Source: Nonomuraea sp. (GTDB lineage Bacteria > Actinomycetota > Actinomycetes > Streptosporangiales > Streptosporangiaceae). Taken from it: a stretch of 16,282 nt of DNA. This document shows positions 1 through 6,763 of this stretch, piece after piece (the stretch's first letter is position 1; each line of letters begins with the position of its first letter). The stretch is from assembly GCA_013362835.1 (NCBI GenBank), contig JABFVJ010000051.1:1-16282 (forward strand), read 5' to 3'. Position numbers and translations under genes: made by a program. Below the pieces are notes generated by a model. It searched no databases. It saw only the letters and a list, made by a program, of their open reading frames with translations, and was not told where the DNA came from.

Positions 1-104
1 TCGGCCAGGCTGGCCAGGCCGTCGTCGCCGCCGGTGGACGGCGAGGTGTTGACCAGTTCGACAACGGTGGCCAAAGAATGCACCATGTCATGGCCAAACG
101 GCAT
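1..104 (-). CDS. CGNR-type zinc-finger regulator, N-terminal fragment
   Basis: Only the first 34 codons are in the window; the gene runs off the left edge on the minus strand. Reading from the ATG at 104 gives MPFGHDMVHSLATVVELVNT, then a Ser/Thr/Gly/Asp-rich turn. This matches the usual beginning of actinobacterial CGNR zinc-finger proteins (ABATE domain plus a C-terminal CGNR zinc finger), where an F-x-H-D start is followed by a helix ending in a V-N-T-like motif. AGGAG lies six bases before the ATG, a good ribosome site. The zinc finger itself would be outside the window, so the assignment rests on the N-terminus alone. Family members are putative DNA-binding regulators. The divergent EamA exporter next door is a plausible target, which is inference. 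Confidence 0.6.
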   Translation of the reverse strand, partial: MPFGHDMVHSLATVVELVNTSPSTGGDDGLASLA

Positions 105-174
105 GTTGACTCCTGTCGGGGCCGGTTCTAGCGTGGTCGCAGCGTATCTCTCCCATGGGGCTCGGGGGGTTTCC

Positions 175-1092
175 ATGAGTGCATATCGGCGTATCGTCCT
201 GATCGCGATCGCCGGAGCGCTGATCATCTCGACCTCCGCGCCCCTGGTGCGGCTCTCGGGCGTATCGCCCGCGACGTCGGCGTTGTTCCGCTGCGCGTAC
301 GCCGTGCCGCCCATGCTCGTGCTGGCCTGGCTGGAACGCCGGAAGCTGGGACCCCTGCCGTTCAGGGGAGCCGTGCTGGCCTGGATCGCCGGGGTGGTGT
401 TCGCGCTCGACCTGCTGTTCTGGCATCAGTCGATCAAGCTGGTCGGCGCCGGGCTCGCGACCGTCCTGGGCAACCTCCAGGTGTTCATCGTGGCCTTCGC
501 CGCCTGGGCGATCTTCCGCGAACGACCCTCCAACCGGCTCATGGCGTGCACGCCGTTCGTGTTCGGCGGGGTGGTGCTGATCTCCGGCGTCTTCGACGGC
601 GCGGCCTACGGGGCCGATCCCGTCATGGGCGCGGTCGCGGGGATCGCCACCTCGATCGTCTACGCGGCGTACCTGCTGCTCATCAAGGCCGGGCCGGGGC
701 GGGCGGCGGGGCCGCTGGCGCAGGCGACCGTCGTGGCGACCGTGCTGATCGCCGTGCTCAGCCCGCTGTTCGGCGGCGCGGACCTGATGCCGACGTGGCC
801 GGCGCACGGGTGGCTGCTGCTGCTCGCGCTGGGGCCGCAGGTCGTCGGGTGGTTGCTGATCGCGTACTCGTTGCCGCGCCAGCCCGCCGCGCTCACGGCG
901 CTGCTGCTGCTGGTGCAGCCCATGACCACGGTCGCGATCTCCGCGCTCCTGCTGGGGGAGCGGCCCTCGCCGCTGCAGCTCGCCGGCTGCGCGGCGGTCG
1001 TGCTCGGCGTCCTGTACGGCTCCCGCGGCGCTCAGCCCACCCGGGCCGGCGACGAGCAGGACGAGCAGGTGCCGAAGACCTCGACCGTGTGA
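175..1092 (+). CDS. EamA/DMT-family transporter
   Basis: A 305-residue very hydrophobic protein of the drug/metabolite transporter superfamily. It has about ten predicted membrane helices in two EamA repeats. The first repeat begins around residue 5 and includes the P-L-V-R-L-S-G / A-L-F-R-C element of the family. The second repeat begins near residue 145, and the C-terminal half carries the A-L-L-L-L-V-Q-P / L-L-G-E-R-P-S signature seen in EamA proteins around residues 240-265. Members export amino acids, nucleosides or other metabolites; the substrate cannot be read from sequence. I chose the ATG at 175, which begins MSAYRR just before the first helix. Upstream in-frame codons give a 47-residue extension that is not membrane-like and overlaps the divergent CGNR gene. 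The ribosome site is weak (a run of G about six bases upstream). The gene is divergent from the CGNR regulator, and its 3' end overlaps the convergent zur gene by 61 bases. Confidence 0.85.
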   Translation: MSAYRRIVLIAIAGALIISTSAPLVRLSGVSPATSALFRCAYAVPPMLVLAWLERRKLGPLPFRGAVLAWIAGVVFALDLLFWHQSIKLVGAGLATVLGNLQVFIVAFAAWAIFRERPSNRLMACTPFVFGGVVLISGVFDGAAYGADPVMGAVAGIATSIVYAAYLLLIKAGPGRAAGPLAQATVVATVLIAVLSPLFGGADLMPTWPAHGWLLLLALGPQVVGWLLIAYSLPRQPAALTALLLLVQPMTTVAISALLLGERPSPLQLAGCAAVVLGVLYGSRGAQPTRAGDEQDEQVPKTSTV

Positions 1093-1421
1093 GTGATCTC
1101 GGTGAAGCCGTGCTCGCCGCCGACCGCCTCGGCCCAGCGCTCGACCGCCGGCCCGGCCACCTCGACGGTGTGGCCGCAGCGGCGGCAGACCAGGTGGTGG
1201 TGATGGTCGTCGCTCGCGCAGGCGCGGTAGACCGACTCGCCCTCGTCGGTGCGCAGCACGTCGACCTGGCCGCAGTCGGCCAGCGCCTGGAGCGCGCGGT
1301 AGACGGTGGTCAGGCCGATCTTGGCGCCGTGCAGGCGCATCTCGGCGTAGACGTCCTGCGCGCTCCTGAATCCCTCGCTGCGGCGAAGGGTGTCGTGCAC
1401 GGCATCGCGCCTCGTCGTCAT
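1032..1421 (-). CDS. zur: Zur, zinc uptake regulator (Fur family)
   Basis: A 129-residue Fur-family repressor. The N-terminal winged helix includes T-T-V-Y-R-A-L (residues 38-44), the DNA-recognition helix of the family. The hinge and dimer domain carries a His cluster (73-76), two CxxC pairs (Cys79/Cys82 and Cys119/Cys122) that normally hold the structural zinc, and further His residues (84, 104, 111) suited to the sensing site. Co-transcription with znuACB and the Zur box at 4007-4021 identify the metal as zinc rather than iron. With zinc bound it should repress the operon it belongs to. The start ATG (1421) overlaps the znuB stop as ATGA and is preceded by GAGGAGG at a good distance. Its 3' end runs 61 bases into the convergent EamA gene, with no hairpin terminator visible. 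Confidence 0.92.
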   Translation of the reverse strand: MTTRRDAVHDTLRRSEGFRSAQDVYAEMRLHGAKIGLTTVYRALQALADCGQVDVLRTDEGESVYRACASDDHHHHLVCRRCGHTVEVAGPAVERWAEAVGGEHGFTEITHTVEVFGTCSSCSSPARVG

Positions 1422-2293
1422 GCGACCTCCTCGACACGGACTCTCGATCGCCGGCTCACTGGGGACTCCTGCCGCATGCGGCTTCGGCGTACGAATTTAC
1501 CGACACCGAGCGCCAGGACGAAGCCGGCGAGGGCAAGAAGCACGATCGCCGCCCCCGGAGGCACCCGCGCCGACATCGTCGAGGCGAGCAGCCCGCCCAC
1601 CGAGGCGAGCACGCCGAACACCATCGCGAGGCCCATCGTGGCACGGAACCCGCGCGTGAGCTGCTGACTCGTGGCCACCGGGATCACCATCAGGGCGCTG
1701 ACCAGCAGCAGCCCGACCACGCGCATGGCGATGACGACCGTGAGCGCGGCGGTGACCGCGATCAGCAGGCTGAGGAAGCGCACCGGCAGCCCGCTCGCCC
1801 TGGCCATCTCCTCGTCCTGGCAGAGCACGAACAGCTCCCTGCCGAAGATCACGACCACGCCGATCACCGCCACGGCCAGCGCGCCGATGATCCAGATGTC
1901 CTGCTGGGTGACGCTGGCGATGGCGCCGAACAGGTAGGAGTTGAGCTTGGCGTTGCTGCCGCCCGGCGCGATGCCCATGAGCATGACGCCGCCCGCGATG
2001 CCGCCGTAGAACAGCAGGGCGAGCGCCACGTCGCCGCTGGTGCGGCCCCTGGCCCTGACCAGCTCGATCGCCACCGCGCCGAGCACGGACACGATCACGG
2101 CCGTCAGCACCGGCGCCGTGCCGGTCAGGAAGCCGAGCGCCACGCCGGTCAGCGCGACGTGCCCGATGCCGTCGCCGAGCAGCGCCAGCCTGCGCTGCAC
2201 GATGAACGTGCCCACCGCCGGCGCGCACAGCCCCACCAGCAGCGCGGCGATCAGCGCGAGCTGGAAGAGGTTCTCCTGCAGAAGGTCGATCAT
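1418..2293 (-). CDS. znuB: ZnuB, zinc ABC transporter permease
   Basis: A 291-residue polytopic membrane protein of the ABC-3 (ZnuB/TroC/MntB) permease family. It starts MIDLLQ and contains about eight membrane helices. The family's G-D-G-I-G-H-V-A element follows helix 1 (residues near 40-47), and the cytoplasmic L-F-V-L-C-Q-D-E-E-M-A-R-A-S-G loop, which contacts the ATPase, lies near the middle. It forms the inner-membrane channel for zinc delivered by ZnuA and is driven by ZnuC. I chose the ATG at 2293 because it overlaps the znuC stop as ATGA and follows AGGGAG. A much longer open frame upstream is an out-of-frame shadow of znuC. The charged Arg/Ser-rich C-terminal tail is cytoplasmic. 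Its stop overlaps the zur start as ATGA. Confidence 0.93.
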   Translation of the reverse strand: MIDLLQENLFQLALIAALLVGLCAPAVGTFIVQRRLALLGDGIGHVALTGVALGFLTGTAPVLTAVIVSVLGAVAIELVRARGRTSGDVALALLFYGGIAGGVMLMGIAPGGSNAKLNSYLFGAIASVTQQDIWIIGALAVAVIGVVVIFGRELFVLCQDEEMARASGLPVRFLSLLIAVTAALTVVIAMRVVGLLLVSALMVIPVATSQQLTRGFRATMGLAMVFGVLASVGGLLASTMSARVPPGAAIVLLALAGFVLALGVGKFVRRSRMRQESPVSRRSRVRVEEVA

Positions 2294-3069
2294 CGTGGTT
2301 CTCCCTGCCAGCCGGTCAGCGGGCCCGTGGCCGGCTCCGCGGCGTGCGGATGCTGGTGCTCGTGTCCCGGCCTGGCGCACTCGCCCTCGGGCCGCGGCGG
2401 GCTGCCGTCGTGCGCGACGCGGCCCTCGCGGACCACGACGCCGCGCGTGATCAGCGGCTCCAGCGGGCCGAGCTCGTGCGCGACCAGGACGATCGTCTTG
2501 CCCTCGCGGACCAGGCCCGACAGCGTGTCGGCCAGCAGCTGCTGGGTCTCGGCGTCGACGCCCGCCGTCGGCTCGTCCATCACGTACGTGTCGGGCTCCC
2601 CGGCCAGGGCGCGGGCGATGAGCACCCGCTGCTGCTGACCGCCCGACAACGACTGCACGGGGTCGGAAGACTTGCCGGTCAGGCCGACCGCCTCCAGGGC
2701 CTGCGAGACCGCCGCCTTGTCGGCCGCGCTCGTCCTGCGGAGCCTGCTCTGCCTGGCGATGCGGCCCGAGGCGACGACCTCGCGCACCGTGGCGGGCACG
2801 CCGCCGCCGATCTGGAGCCGCTGGGGCACGTAGCCGATGCGCCACCAGTCGCGGAAGCGGGCGGGCGGCGATCCGTAGACGAGGGTCTGGCCGCCGGACA
2901 GCGGGGTGAGGCCGAGCAGCGCGCGGACCAGGGTGGACTTGCCCGAGCCGTTGGCGCCGAGCAGGGCCACCACCTCGCCGGGGCACACGGTCAGGTCGAC
3001 GCCGCGCAGGACCTGCTTGCCGTCGAAGCCGACCCGGCCGTCGGTCATCGCGAAGGCCGTCTCGCTCAT
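2290..3069 (-). CDS. znuC: ZnuC, zinc ABC transporter ATP-binding protein
   Basis: A 259-residue ABC ATPase. Visible motifs are Walker A G-A-N-G-S-G-K-S-T (residues 38-46), a Q-loop in Y-V-P-Q-R, the signature L-S-G-G-Q-Q-Q-R, Walker B Y-V-M-D-E-P, and the switch His in V-A-H-E. It powers zinc import through ZnuB at the inner face of the membrane. The C-terminus carries an added tail with HEHQHPH at residues 236-242 and one Cys (231), beyond the usual nucleotide-binding fold; it could bind metal. I chose the ATG at 3069, which overlaps the znuA stop as ATGA and has GAGG eight bases upstream. An in-frame GTG at 3078 lies too close to that ribosome site. Confidence 0.93.
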   Translation of the reverse strand: MSETAFAMTDGRVGFDGKQVLRGVDLTVCPGEVVALLGANGSGKSTLVRALLGLTPLSGGQTLVYGSPPARFRDWWRIGYVPQRLQIGGGVPATVREVVASGRIARQSRLRRTSAADKAAVSQALEAVGLTGKSSDPVQSLSGGQQQRVLIARALAGEPDTYVMDEPTAGVDAETQQLLADTLSGLVREGKTIVLVAHELGPLEPLITRGVVVREGRVAHDGSPPRPEGECARPGHEHQHPHAAEPATGPLTGWQGEPR

Positions 3070-3983
3070 GCCGTACACCTCAGTGCTGTTTGAAGGGTTT
3101 TGAGGTTATCGCGCATGGCGGACAGGTAGTCGCCGGAGGGCTTGCTCTCCAGCGGGTCGAGCACCGCCGTCTTCGCCCCGACCTCGCCGGCCAGCACCTC
3201 GGCCACCTTCGGGCTGACCAGGGACTCGGTGAAGATCGTGGTGACGCCCTCGGCCTTGGCCAGCTTGGCCACCTCCGACAGGCGCCTCGGCGAGGGCTCG
3301 GCCTCGGGGTCGAGCGTGATGCCGACCTGCTTGAGGTGGTAGCGGTCGGCCAGGTAGCCGAACGCCTCGTGGGCGGTGACCAGGCTCTTGCTCGCGCACG
3401 ACCCGAGGCCCTTGGCGAACTCCTGGTCGAGCCCGCCGAGCGTGCCCGCCGTCCTGGCCGCGCGGTCCTTGTACGCCTGCGCGTGCTCCGGATCGGCGGC
3501 GGCCAGGCGCTCGCCGAGCCTGGTCGCGACCGTGGCCAGGCGGGAGGGGTCGAGCCAGATGTGCGGGTCGTAGGAGACGGCGTGCTCCTCGTGCCCTTCC
3601 TCCTCCTCGGCGTGCTCGCCCGCCGGGATCGTGGTGACGGCGGTGGCGGCGTCGAAGGCCGTCTCGGCCTGGACCGCGTCGTCCACGGCCGGCTGGACGC
3701 CCTTGATGTAGACCGTCAGCGCCGCGTCCTGGAGCTTGGTCATCTGCTGCAGGCCCAGCTCCAGGTCGTGGGGCTCGACGCCGGGCGCGGTCAGGACGGT
3801 CACGTCGATGTCGGAGCCGCCCACCTGCTCGGTGAGCCACTGGAGCGGATAGAAGGCGGCGACCACTTCGGGCCTGCCGCCGGAGGCGGCGGTCTCCGCC
3901 GACCCGGCGCCGCAGGCGGACGTGGCCAGCAGGGCTGCTCCGGCTAGAAGGGTTACGGCGCGCATTGGGGGCGTACGGGACAT
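3066..3983 (-). CDS. znuA: ZnuA, zinc-binding lipoprotein of ABC importer
   Basis: A 305-residue cluster A-I substrate-binding protein. A lipoprotein signal peptide ends A-T-S-A-C with lipidated Cys24. Likely zinc ligands are His72 (V-E-P-H-D-L-E), His141 (D-P-H-I-W-L-D-P), His205 (T-A-H-E-A-F) and an acidic residue near 276 (V-L-D-P-L). The acidic/His-rich loop typical of zinc-specific members is short and lies at residues 122-134 (His 124, 131, 134). It captures extracellular zinc and hands it to ZnuB. It is the first gene of the znuA-znuC-znuB-zur operon. The ATG at 3983 has a good GAGGG ribosome site. However, the best promoter -10 ends only ten bases upstream, so a second ATG at 3965 (MRAVTLL), which also leaves an intact signal peptide, is possible. 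Confidence 0.93.
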   Translation of the reverse strand: MSRTPPMRAVTLLAGAALLATSACGAGSAETAASGGRPEVVAAFYPLQWLTEQVGGSDIDVTVLTAPGVEPHDLELGLQQMTKLQDAALTVYIKGVQPAVDDAVQAETAFDAATAVTTIPAGEHAEEEEGHEEHAVSYDPHIWLDPSRLATVATRLGERLAAADPEHAQAYKDRAARTAGTLGGLDQEFAKGLGSCASKSLVTAHEAFGYLADRYHLKQVGITLDPEAEPSPRRLSEVAKLAKAEGVTTIFTESLVSPKVAEVLAGEVGAKTAVLDPLESKPSGDYLSAMRDNLKTLQTALRCTA

Positions 3984-3993
3984 CACGCCCTCG

Positions 3994-4022
3994 ATTATGG
4001 AGAAAATGAAAATGATTGTCAA
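3994..4022 (-). promoter_or_regulatory. znuACB-zur promoter
   Basis: On the minus strand TTGACA (4022-4017) and CATAAT (3999-3994) are separated by exactly 17 bases, an excellent match to the main vegetative sigma factor consensus. The Zur box covers the -35 element, so bound Zur would block RNA polymerase. Transcription should start around 3987, a few bases before the ATG at 3983. Confidence 0.72.
4007..4021. promoter_or_regulatory. zur: Zur box (zinc repressor operator)
   Basis: The 15-mer TGAAAATGATTGTCA is a 7-1-7 inverted repeat with one mismatch between the arms (TGAAAAT against TGACAAT). It is nearly identical to the actinobacterial Zur consensus TGAAAATGATTTTCA as I know it. It overlaps the -35 of the znuA promoter. 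Because zur is the last gene of this operon, the site predicts negative autoregulation by zinc. Confidence 0.88.
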
Positions 4023-4041
4023 AATCTCCGGGCGAGCTCGA

Positions 4042-4386
4042 TTAGAACGCACCAAACCGGTCAGCGGCCAGGATCGCCAGGAAGACCAGCATCGCCACCC
4101 GCAGCAGCCGCCCGCCGAGCCCCAGCGACGGCCACGACAGATAGGCCAGCCAGCCCACGAACGCCAGCACCACCAGCGCCGCGACCCCGCCCAGCCAGTT
4201 GGCCAGCGCGAAGCCCGCCAGCAGAAGGATCACCAGCAGCGCGGGCGCCACCCACCGGGGCACCTGCGTGAACAGGAACGTCATCGGGATCGCGCTGCGC
4301 TGCTCGACGGCCTTGCGCAGGCCGCGCGCGCCCGGCGTGAAGAACTGCTCGCCCTGGGGCAGCGGGCGCTTGTTTTTTGAGGCCAC
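4042..4386 (-). CDS. Small membrane protein (possibly DUF6703)
   Basis: A 114-residue protein with a basic, soluble N-terminus (residues 1-42, rich in Lys and Arg) followed by two or three hydrophobic segments (about 45-63, 66-83 and 94-108). I believe it resembles the uncharacterised actinobacterial DUF6703 family often found near glyS, but this is from memory and the function is unknown. The GTG start at 4386 is set by TAGGCT six bases upstream on the minus strand, which suggests a leaderless transcript; there is no clear ribosome site. It lies upstream of znuA on the same strand, with the Zur-controlled promoter in the 58-base gap, so it is probably not part of the zinc operon except by read-through. 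It is divergent from the monooxygenase-fold gene. Confidence 0.75.
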   Translation of the reverse strand: MASKNKRPLPQGEQFFTPGARGLRKAVEQRSAIPMTFLFTQVPRWVAPALLVILLLAGFALANWLGGVAALVVLAFVGWLAYLSWPSLGLGGRLLRVAMLVFLAILAADRFGAF

Positions 4387-4392
4387 GTCGAG

Positions 4393-4398
4393 AGCCTA
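4393..4398 (-). promoter_or_regulatory. -10 element of leaderless promoter (small membrane protein)
   Basis: TAGGCT on the minus strand lies six bases before the GTG at 4386, the spacing expected when transcription begins at the start codon. No convincing -35 is visible. The same hexamer at the same distance serves the divergent gene. Confidence 0.5.
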
Positions 4399-4409
4399 GG
4401 GGAGTTCGC

Positions 4410-4437
4410 GTGACAGCGGGGCCTGCACCTCTAGGCT
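4410..4437 (+). promoter_or_regulatory. Leaderless promoter of ABM-fold gene
   Basis: GTGACA (4410-4415) and TAGGCT (4432-4437) are separated by 16 bases, with the GTG start codon six bases after the -10. There is no ribosome binding site in the gap, so the transcript is probably leaderless. Confidence 0.55.
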
Positions 4438-4443
4438 GGGCAG

Positions 4444-4731
4444 GTGCTCGCCGTGATCCGATACACCGTGCCAGAGTCCCAGTCCCAAGACTTCCTCAAG
4501 CAGGGCCACGCCATCCTCGACACGTTCGCCGCCCAGCCGGGCTACCAGCGCGGCAGGCTGGCGCGTTCGGTCGACGAGCCCAACCTGTGGGCGTTGGTCA
4601 GCGAATGGGAGGGCGCGGGGTTCTACCGCAGGGCGTTGTCCGCCGCCCGTATGGCCATGTATCCGCTGATGATCCTCATGGTCAACGAACCCAGCGCCTT
4701 CGAGGACGTCTACACCCAGGACGGGGCGTAG
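4444..4731 (+). CDS. Antibiotic biosynthesis monooxygenase (ABM) fold protein
   Basis: A 95-residue single-domain protein with the ferredoxin-like ABM pattern. The N-terminal strand L-A-V-I-R-Y-T-V is followed by a helix, then P-G-Y-Q-R-G-R-L (about 35-42) and L-W-A-L-V-S-E-W-E (about 48-56), with a final helix that includes the Y-R-R-A-L / Y-P-L-M segment. The family includes cofactor-free monooxygenases, haem-degrading enzymes and many stress-related dimers of unknown role. There is no adjacent biosynthetic gene to suggest a substrate, so only the fold is assigned. The GTG start is chosen from the TAGGCT -10 six bases upstream. The gene is divergent from the small membrane protein gene and lies upstream of glyS on the same strand. 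Confidence 0.75.
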   Translation: MLAVIRYTVPESQSQDFLKQGHAILDTFAAQPGYQRGRLARSVDEPNLWALVSEWEGAGFYRRALSAARMAMYPLMILMVNEPSAFEDVYTQDGA

Positions 4732-4826
4732 CGATACTCGCGCGCGAGACCGGGCGAGCGTCCCCTAAGCTGGGATCTCACCGATTTCAACTCGCCGACC
4801 TCCAGCCGGAAAGAGACGCAACCAAA

Positions 4827-6212
4827 ATGGCACGACGCACCGACGTCATGGACACCATCGTCAGCCTCGCCAAGCGCCGCGGGCTCGTCTACCCGTCGAG
4901 CGAGATCTACGGGGGGCTGCGCGCGTCGTGGGACTACGGTCCACTGGGCGTCGAGCTGAAGAACAACGTCAAGCGGCAGTGGTGGCTGTCGATGGTCCAG
5001 TCGCGCGACGACGTCGTGGGCCTCGACTCCTGCGTGATCCTCGCCCCCGAGGTGTGGCGGGCGAGCGGCCACGTCGAGACCTTCACCGACCCGCTCACCG
5101 AGTGCCTGTCCTGCCACAAGCGCTTCCGCGCCGACCACCTCGTCGAGGCGTACGAGGAGAAGAACGGCAAGGAGCCGGAGAACGGCCTGGCCGACATCAC
5201 CTGCCCCAACTGCGGCAACAAGGGCACCTTCACCGAGCCCCGCCAGTTCAGCGGCCTGCTCAAGACCTACCTCGGCCCGGTGGAGGACGAGTCCGGCCTC
5301 GCCTGGCTGCGCCCCGAGACCGCCCAGGGCATCTTCATCAACTACCTCAACGTGCAGCAGTCGGCCCGCAGGAAGATCCCGTTCGGCATCGGCCAGATCG
5401 GCAAGTCGTTCCGCAACGAGATCACCCCGGGCAACTTCATCTTCCGCACGCGCGAGTTCGAGCAGATGGAGATGGAGTTCTTCGTCAAGCCCGGCTCCGA
5501 CGAGGAGTGGCACCAATACTGGATCGACGAGCGCTTCCGCTGGTACTCCGACCTCGGCATCAACAAGGACAACCTGCGCCTCTACGAGCACCCGCAGGAG
5601 AAGCTGTCCCACTACTCCAAGCGCACGGTCGACGTGGAATACCGCTTCAACTTCCAGGGCTCGGAGTGGGGCGAGCTCGAAGGCATCGCCAACCGCACCG
5701 ACTTCGACCTCACCGCCCACTCCAAGGCGTCGGGCGTCGACCTGAGCTTCTTCGAGCAGGACACCGGTGAGCGTTACGTCCCCTACGTCATCGAGCCGGC
5801 CGCCGGCGTCGACCGCGCGACGCTGACGTTCCTCCTCGACGCCTACACCGAGGACGAGGCGCCCAACGCCAAGGGCGTCCCGGAGAAGCGCACGGTGCTG
5901 CGCCTCGACCACCGGCTCGCGCCGGTCAAGGCCGCGGTGCTGCCGCTGTCCCGCAACGCCGACCTGTCGCCGAAGGCCCGCGACCTCGCCGCGCAGCTGC
6001 GCCGGCGCTGGAACGTCGAGTTCGACGACGCGGGCGCGATCGGCCGCCGCTACCGCCGCCAGGACGAGATCGGCACGCCGTTCTGCATCACGGTCGACTT
6101 CGACACCCTTGAGGACCACGCGGTGACGATCCGCGAGCGCGACAGCATGGCCCAGGAGCGCATCTCGATCGACCAGGTCGACGCCTACCTGCGTCAGCGG
6201 CTCAACGACTGA
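4827..6212 (+). CDS. glyS: Glycyl-tRNA synthetase, single-chain type
   Basis: A 461-residue class II aminoacyl-tRNA synthetase of the dimeric alpha2 type, not the two-subunit glyQ/glyS type. It joins glycine to tRNA-Gly in the cytoplasm. The N-terminus ([14 protein letters not shown], then W-D-Y-G-P-L-G at 35-41) is the family's motif 1 region. A zinc knuckle is formed by Cys93/Cys96 (C-L-S-C-H-K-R-F) and Cys126/Cys129 (C-P-N-C-G-N). [10 protein letters not shown] (161-170) and F-R-N-E-I ... [10 protein letters not shown] (195-216) form motif 2 and the glycine pocket. An anticodon-binding domain follows from about residue 370. Length is normal. I chose the ATG at 4827 ([10 protein letters not shown]); GGAAAGAG lies about 11 bases upstream. 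TAAGCT at 4766-4771 is a possible -10 without a clear -35. No T-box leader is seen. Confidence 0.96.
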   Translation: MARRTDVMDTIVSLAKRRGLVYPSSEIYGGLRASWDYGPLGVELKNNVKRQWWLSMVQSRDDVVGLDSCVILAPEVWRASGHVETFTDPLTECLSCHKRFRADHLVEAYEEKNGKEPENGLADITCPNCGNKGTFTEPRQFSGLLKTYLGPVEDESGLAWLRPETAQGIFINYLNVQQSARRKIPFGIGQIGKSFRNEITPGNFIFRTREFEQMEMEFFVKPGSDEEWHQYWIDERFRWYSDLGINKDNLRLYEHPQEKLSHYSKRTVDVEYRFNFQGSEWGELEGIANRTDFDLTAHSKASGVDLSFFEQDTGERYVPYVIEPAAGVDRATLTFLLDAYTEDEAPNAKGVPEKRTVLRLDHRLAPVKAAVLPLSRNADLSPKARDLAAQLRRRWNVEFDDAGAIGRRYRRQDEIGTPFCITVDFDTLEDHAVTIRERDSMAQERISIDQVDAYLRQRLND

Positions 6213-6224
6213 TCCGCCCCGCCC

Positions 6225-6256
6225 AGGCCGCCCCGGCATCCCGCCGCGGGCGGCCT
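6225..6256. terminator. Intrinsic-type hairpin between convergent glyS and lipoprotein gene
   Basis: AGGCCGCCC (6225-6233) pairs perfectly with GGGCGGCCT (6248-6256) around a 14-base loop. It sits 13 bases after the glyS stop and just beyond the end of the convergent lipoprotein gene, so it probably stops both. No T-run follows, as is usual in G+C-rich actinomycetes. Confidence 0.65.
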
Positions 6257-6263
6257 TCGCGTG

Positions 6264-6707
6264 TCACTCCACCACCCGCCCGACCAGCTGCCCCTCACGC
6301 GGCACCACGACGCAGTACGCCGTGCGGTGGCGCGGCCACTCCTCCTCCAGCGGCGGCAGCGCGGTGACCGCGACCTCGTCCCGCCTGCTCGGCTTGATCC
6401 TGGTCCGCGGCGTGCAGAACTCCTTCGCCAGCAGCCTGGCCCGCTCGCTGCCCGGCCACGGGCCGTTGGGCACCACGTAGATCATCGCGAACTCGGCGGC
6501 GTGCGGGTTGCCGCACGGCACGACCGTCGTGATGAGGCCGTCGGGGATCGTCACGAGGCAGTCGCCGGGCCGCAGCTCGGTGGCGTGCTCCTGCACGGCT
6601 CCCGGGGGCAGGCGCACGGCCGGTTCGTCGGGTGTGCCGGAACCACAGGCGGACAGCGCCAAGGCCAGGCAGGCGACGATCAGGCCTCGTGGCGTCGTGC
6701 GGGGCAT
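6264..6707 (-). CDS. Lipoprotein with septum-formation-like domain
   Basis: A 147-residue secreted lipoprotein. The signal peptide has an Arg-containing n-region (MPRTTPR), a short hydrophobic core and a lipobox ending A-L-S-A-C with Cys21. The mature part has L-R-P-G-D-C-L (45-51) and V-V-P-C-G-N-P-H-A-A-E (62-72), then two more Cys (E-F-C and A-Y-C). This G-D-C / V-P-C-x-x-P-H-x-x-E pattern is what I know from the actinobacterial 'septum formation' domain (PF13845-like). That name comes from one family member and does not prove a role in division. The four domain Cys could form two disulfides outside the membrane. It follows the cytochrome b gene on the same strand after 56 bases. The ribosome site is poor. 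Confidence 0.7.
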   Translation of the reverse strand: MPRTTPRGLIVACLALALSACGSGTPDEPAVRLPPGAVQEHATELRPGDCLVTIPDGLITTVVPCGNPHAAEFAMIYVVPNGPWPGSERARLLAKEFCTPRTRIKPSRRDEVAVTALPPLEEEWPRHRTAYCVVVPREGQLVGRVVE

Positions 6708-6718
6708 GCCTGGAGAGT

Positions 6719-6745
6719 GTCATGTCTCGATCACGTCCACATGAC
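6719..6745. repeat. Inverted repeat between cytochrome b and lipoprotein genes
   Basis: GTCATGT (6719-6725) and ACATGAC (6739-6745) are perfect 7-base arms separated by 13 bases. They lie between the cytochrome b stop and the lipoprotein start. The repeat could be a weak transcript hairpin or a protein-binding site upstream of the lipoprotein gene; the sequence does not decide. Confidence 0.35.
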
Positions 6746-6763
6746 GGAACGAACCGAGCTGGG

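Noticed and set aside
34..174. 47-residue N-terminal extension of the EamA transporter
   Set aside because: It overlaps the divergent CGNR gene, is not membrane-like, and the ATG at 175 lies directly before the first helix.
2294..2986. Upstream extension of znuB giving a 522-residue fused protein
   Set aside because: The extension is an out-of-frame reading of znuC. The ATG at 2293 has a ribosome site and the ATGA overlap.
4737..4748. Perfect palindrome CTCGCGCGCGAG just after the ABM gene
   Set aside because: A 12-base G+C-rich palindrome is expected by chance in this composition, and it is too short for a convincing terminator.
4710..6239. Minus-strand open frame of 509 codons opposite glyS
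   Set aside because: Shadow of a clear glycyl-tRNA synthetase; composition is repetitive Val/Ala/Leu/Asp/Arg without motifs.
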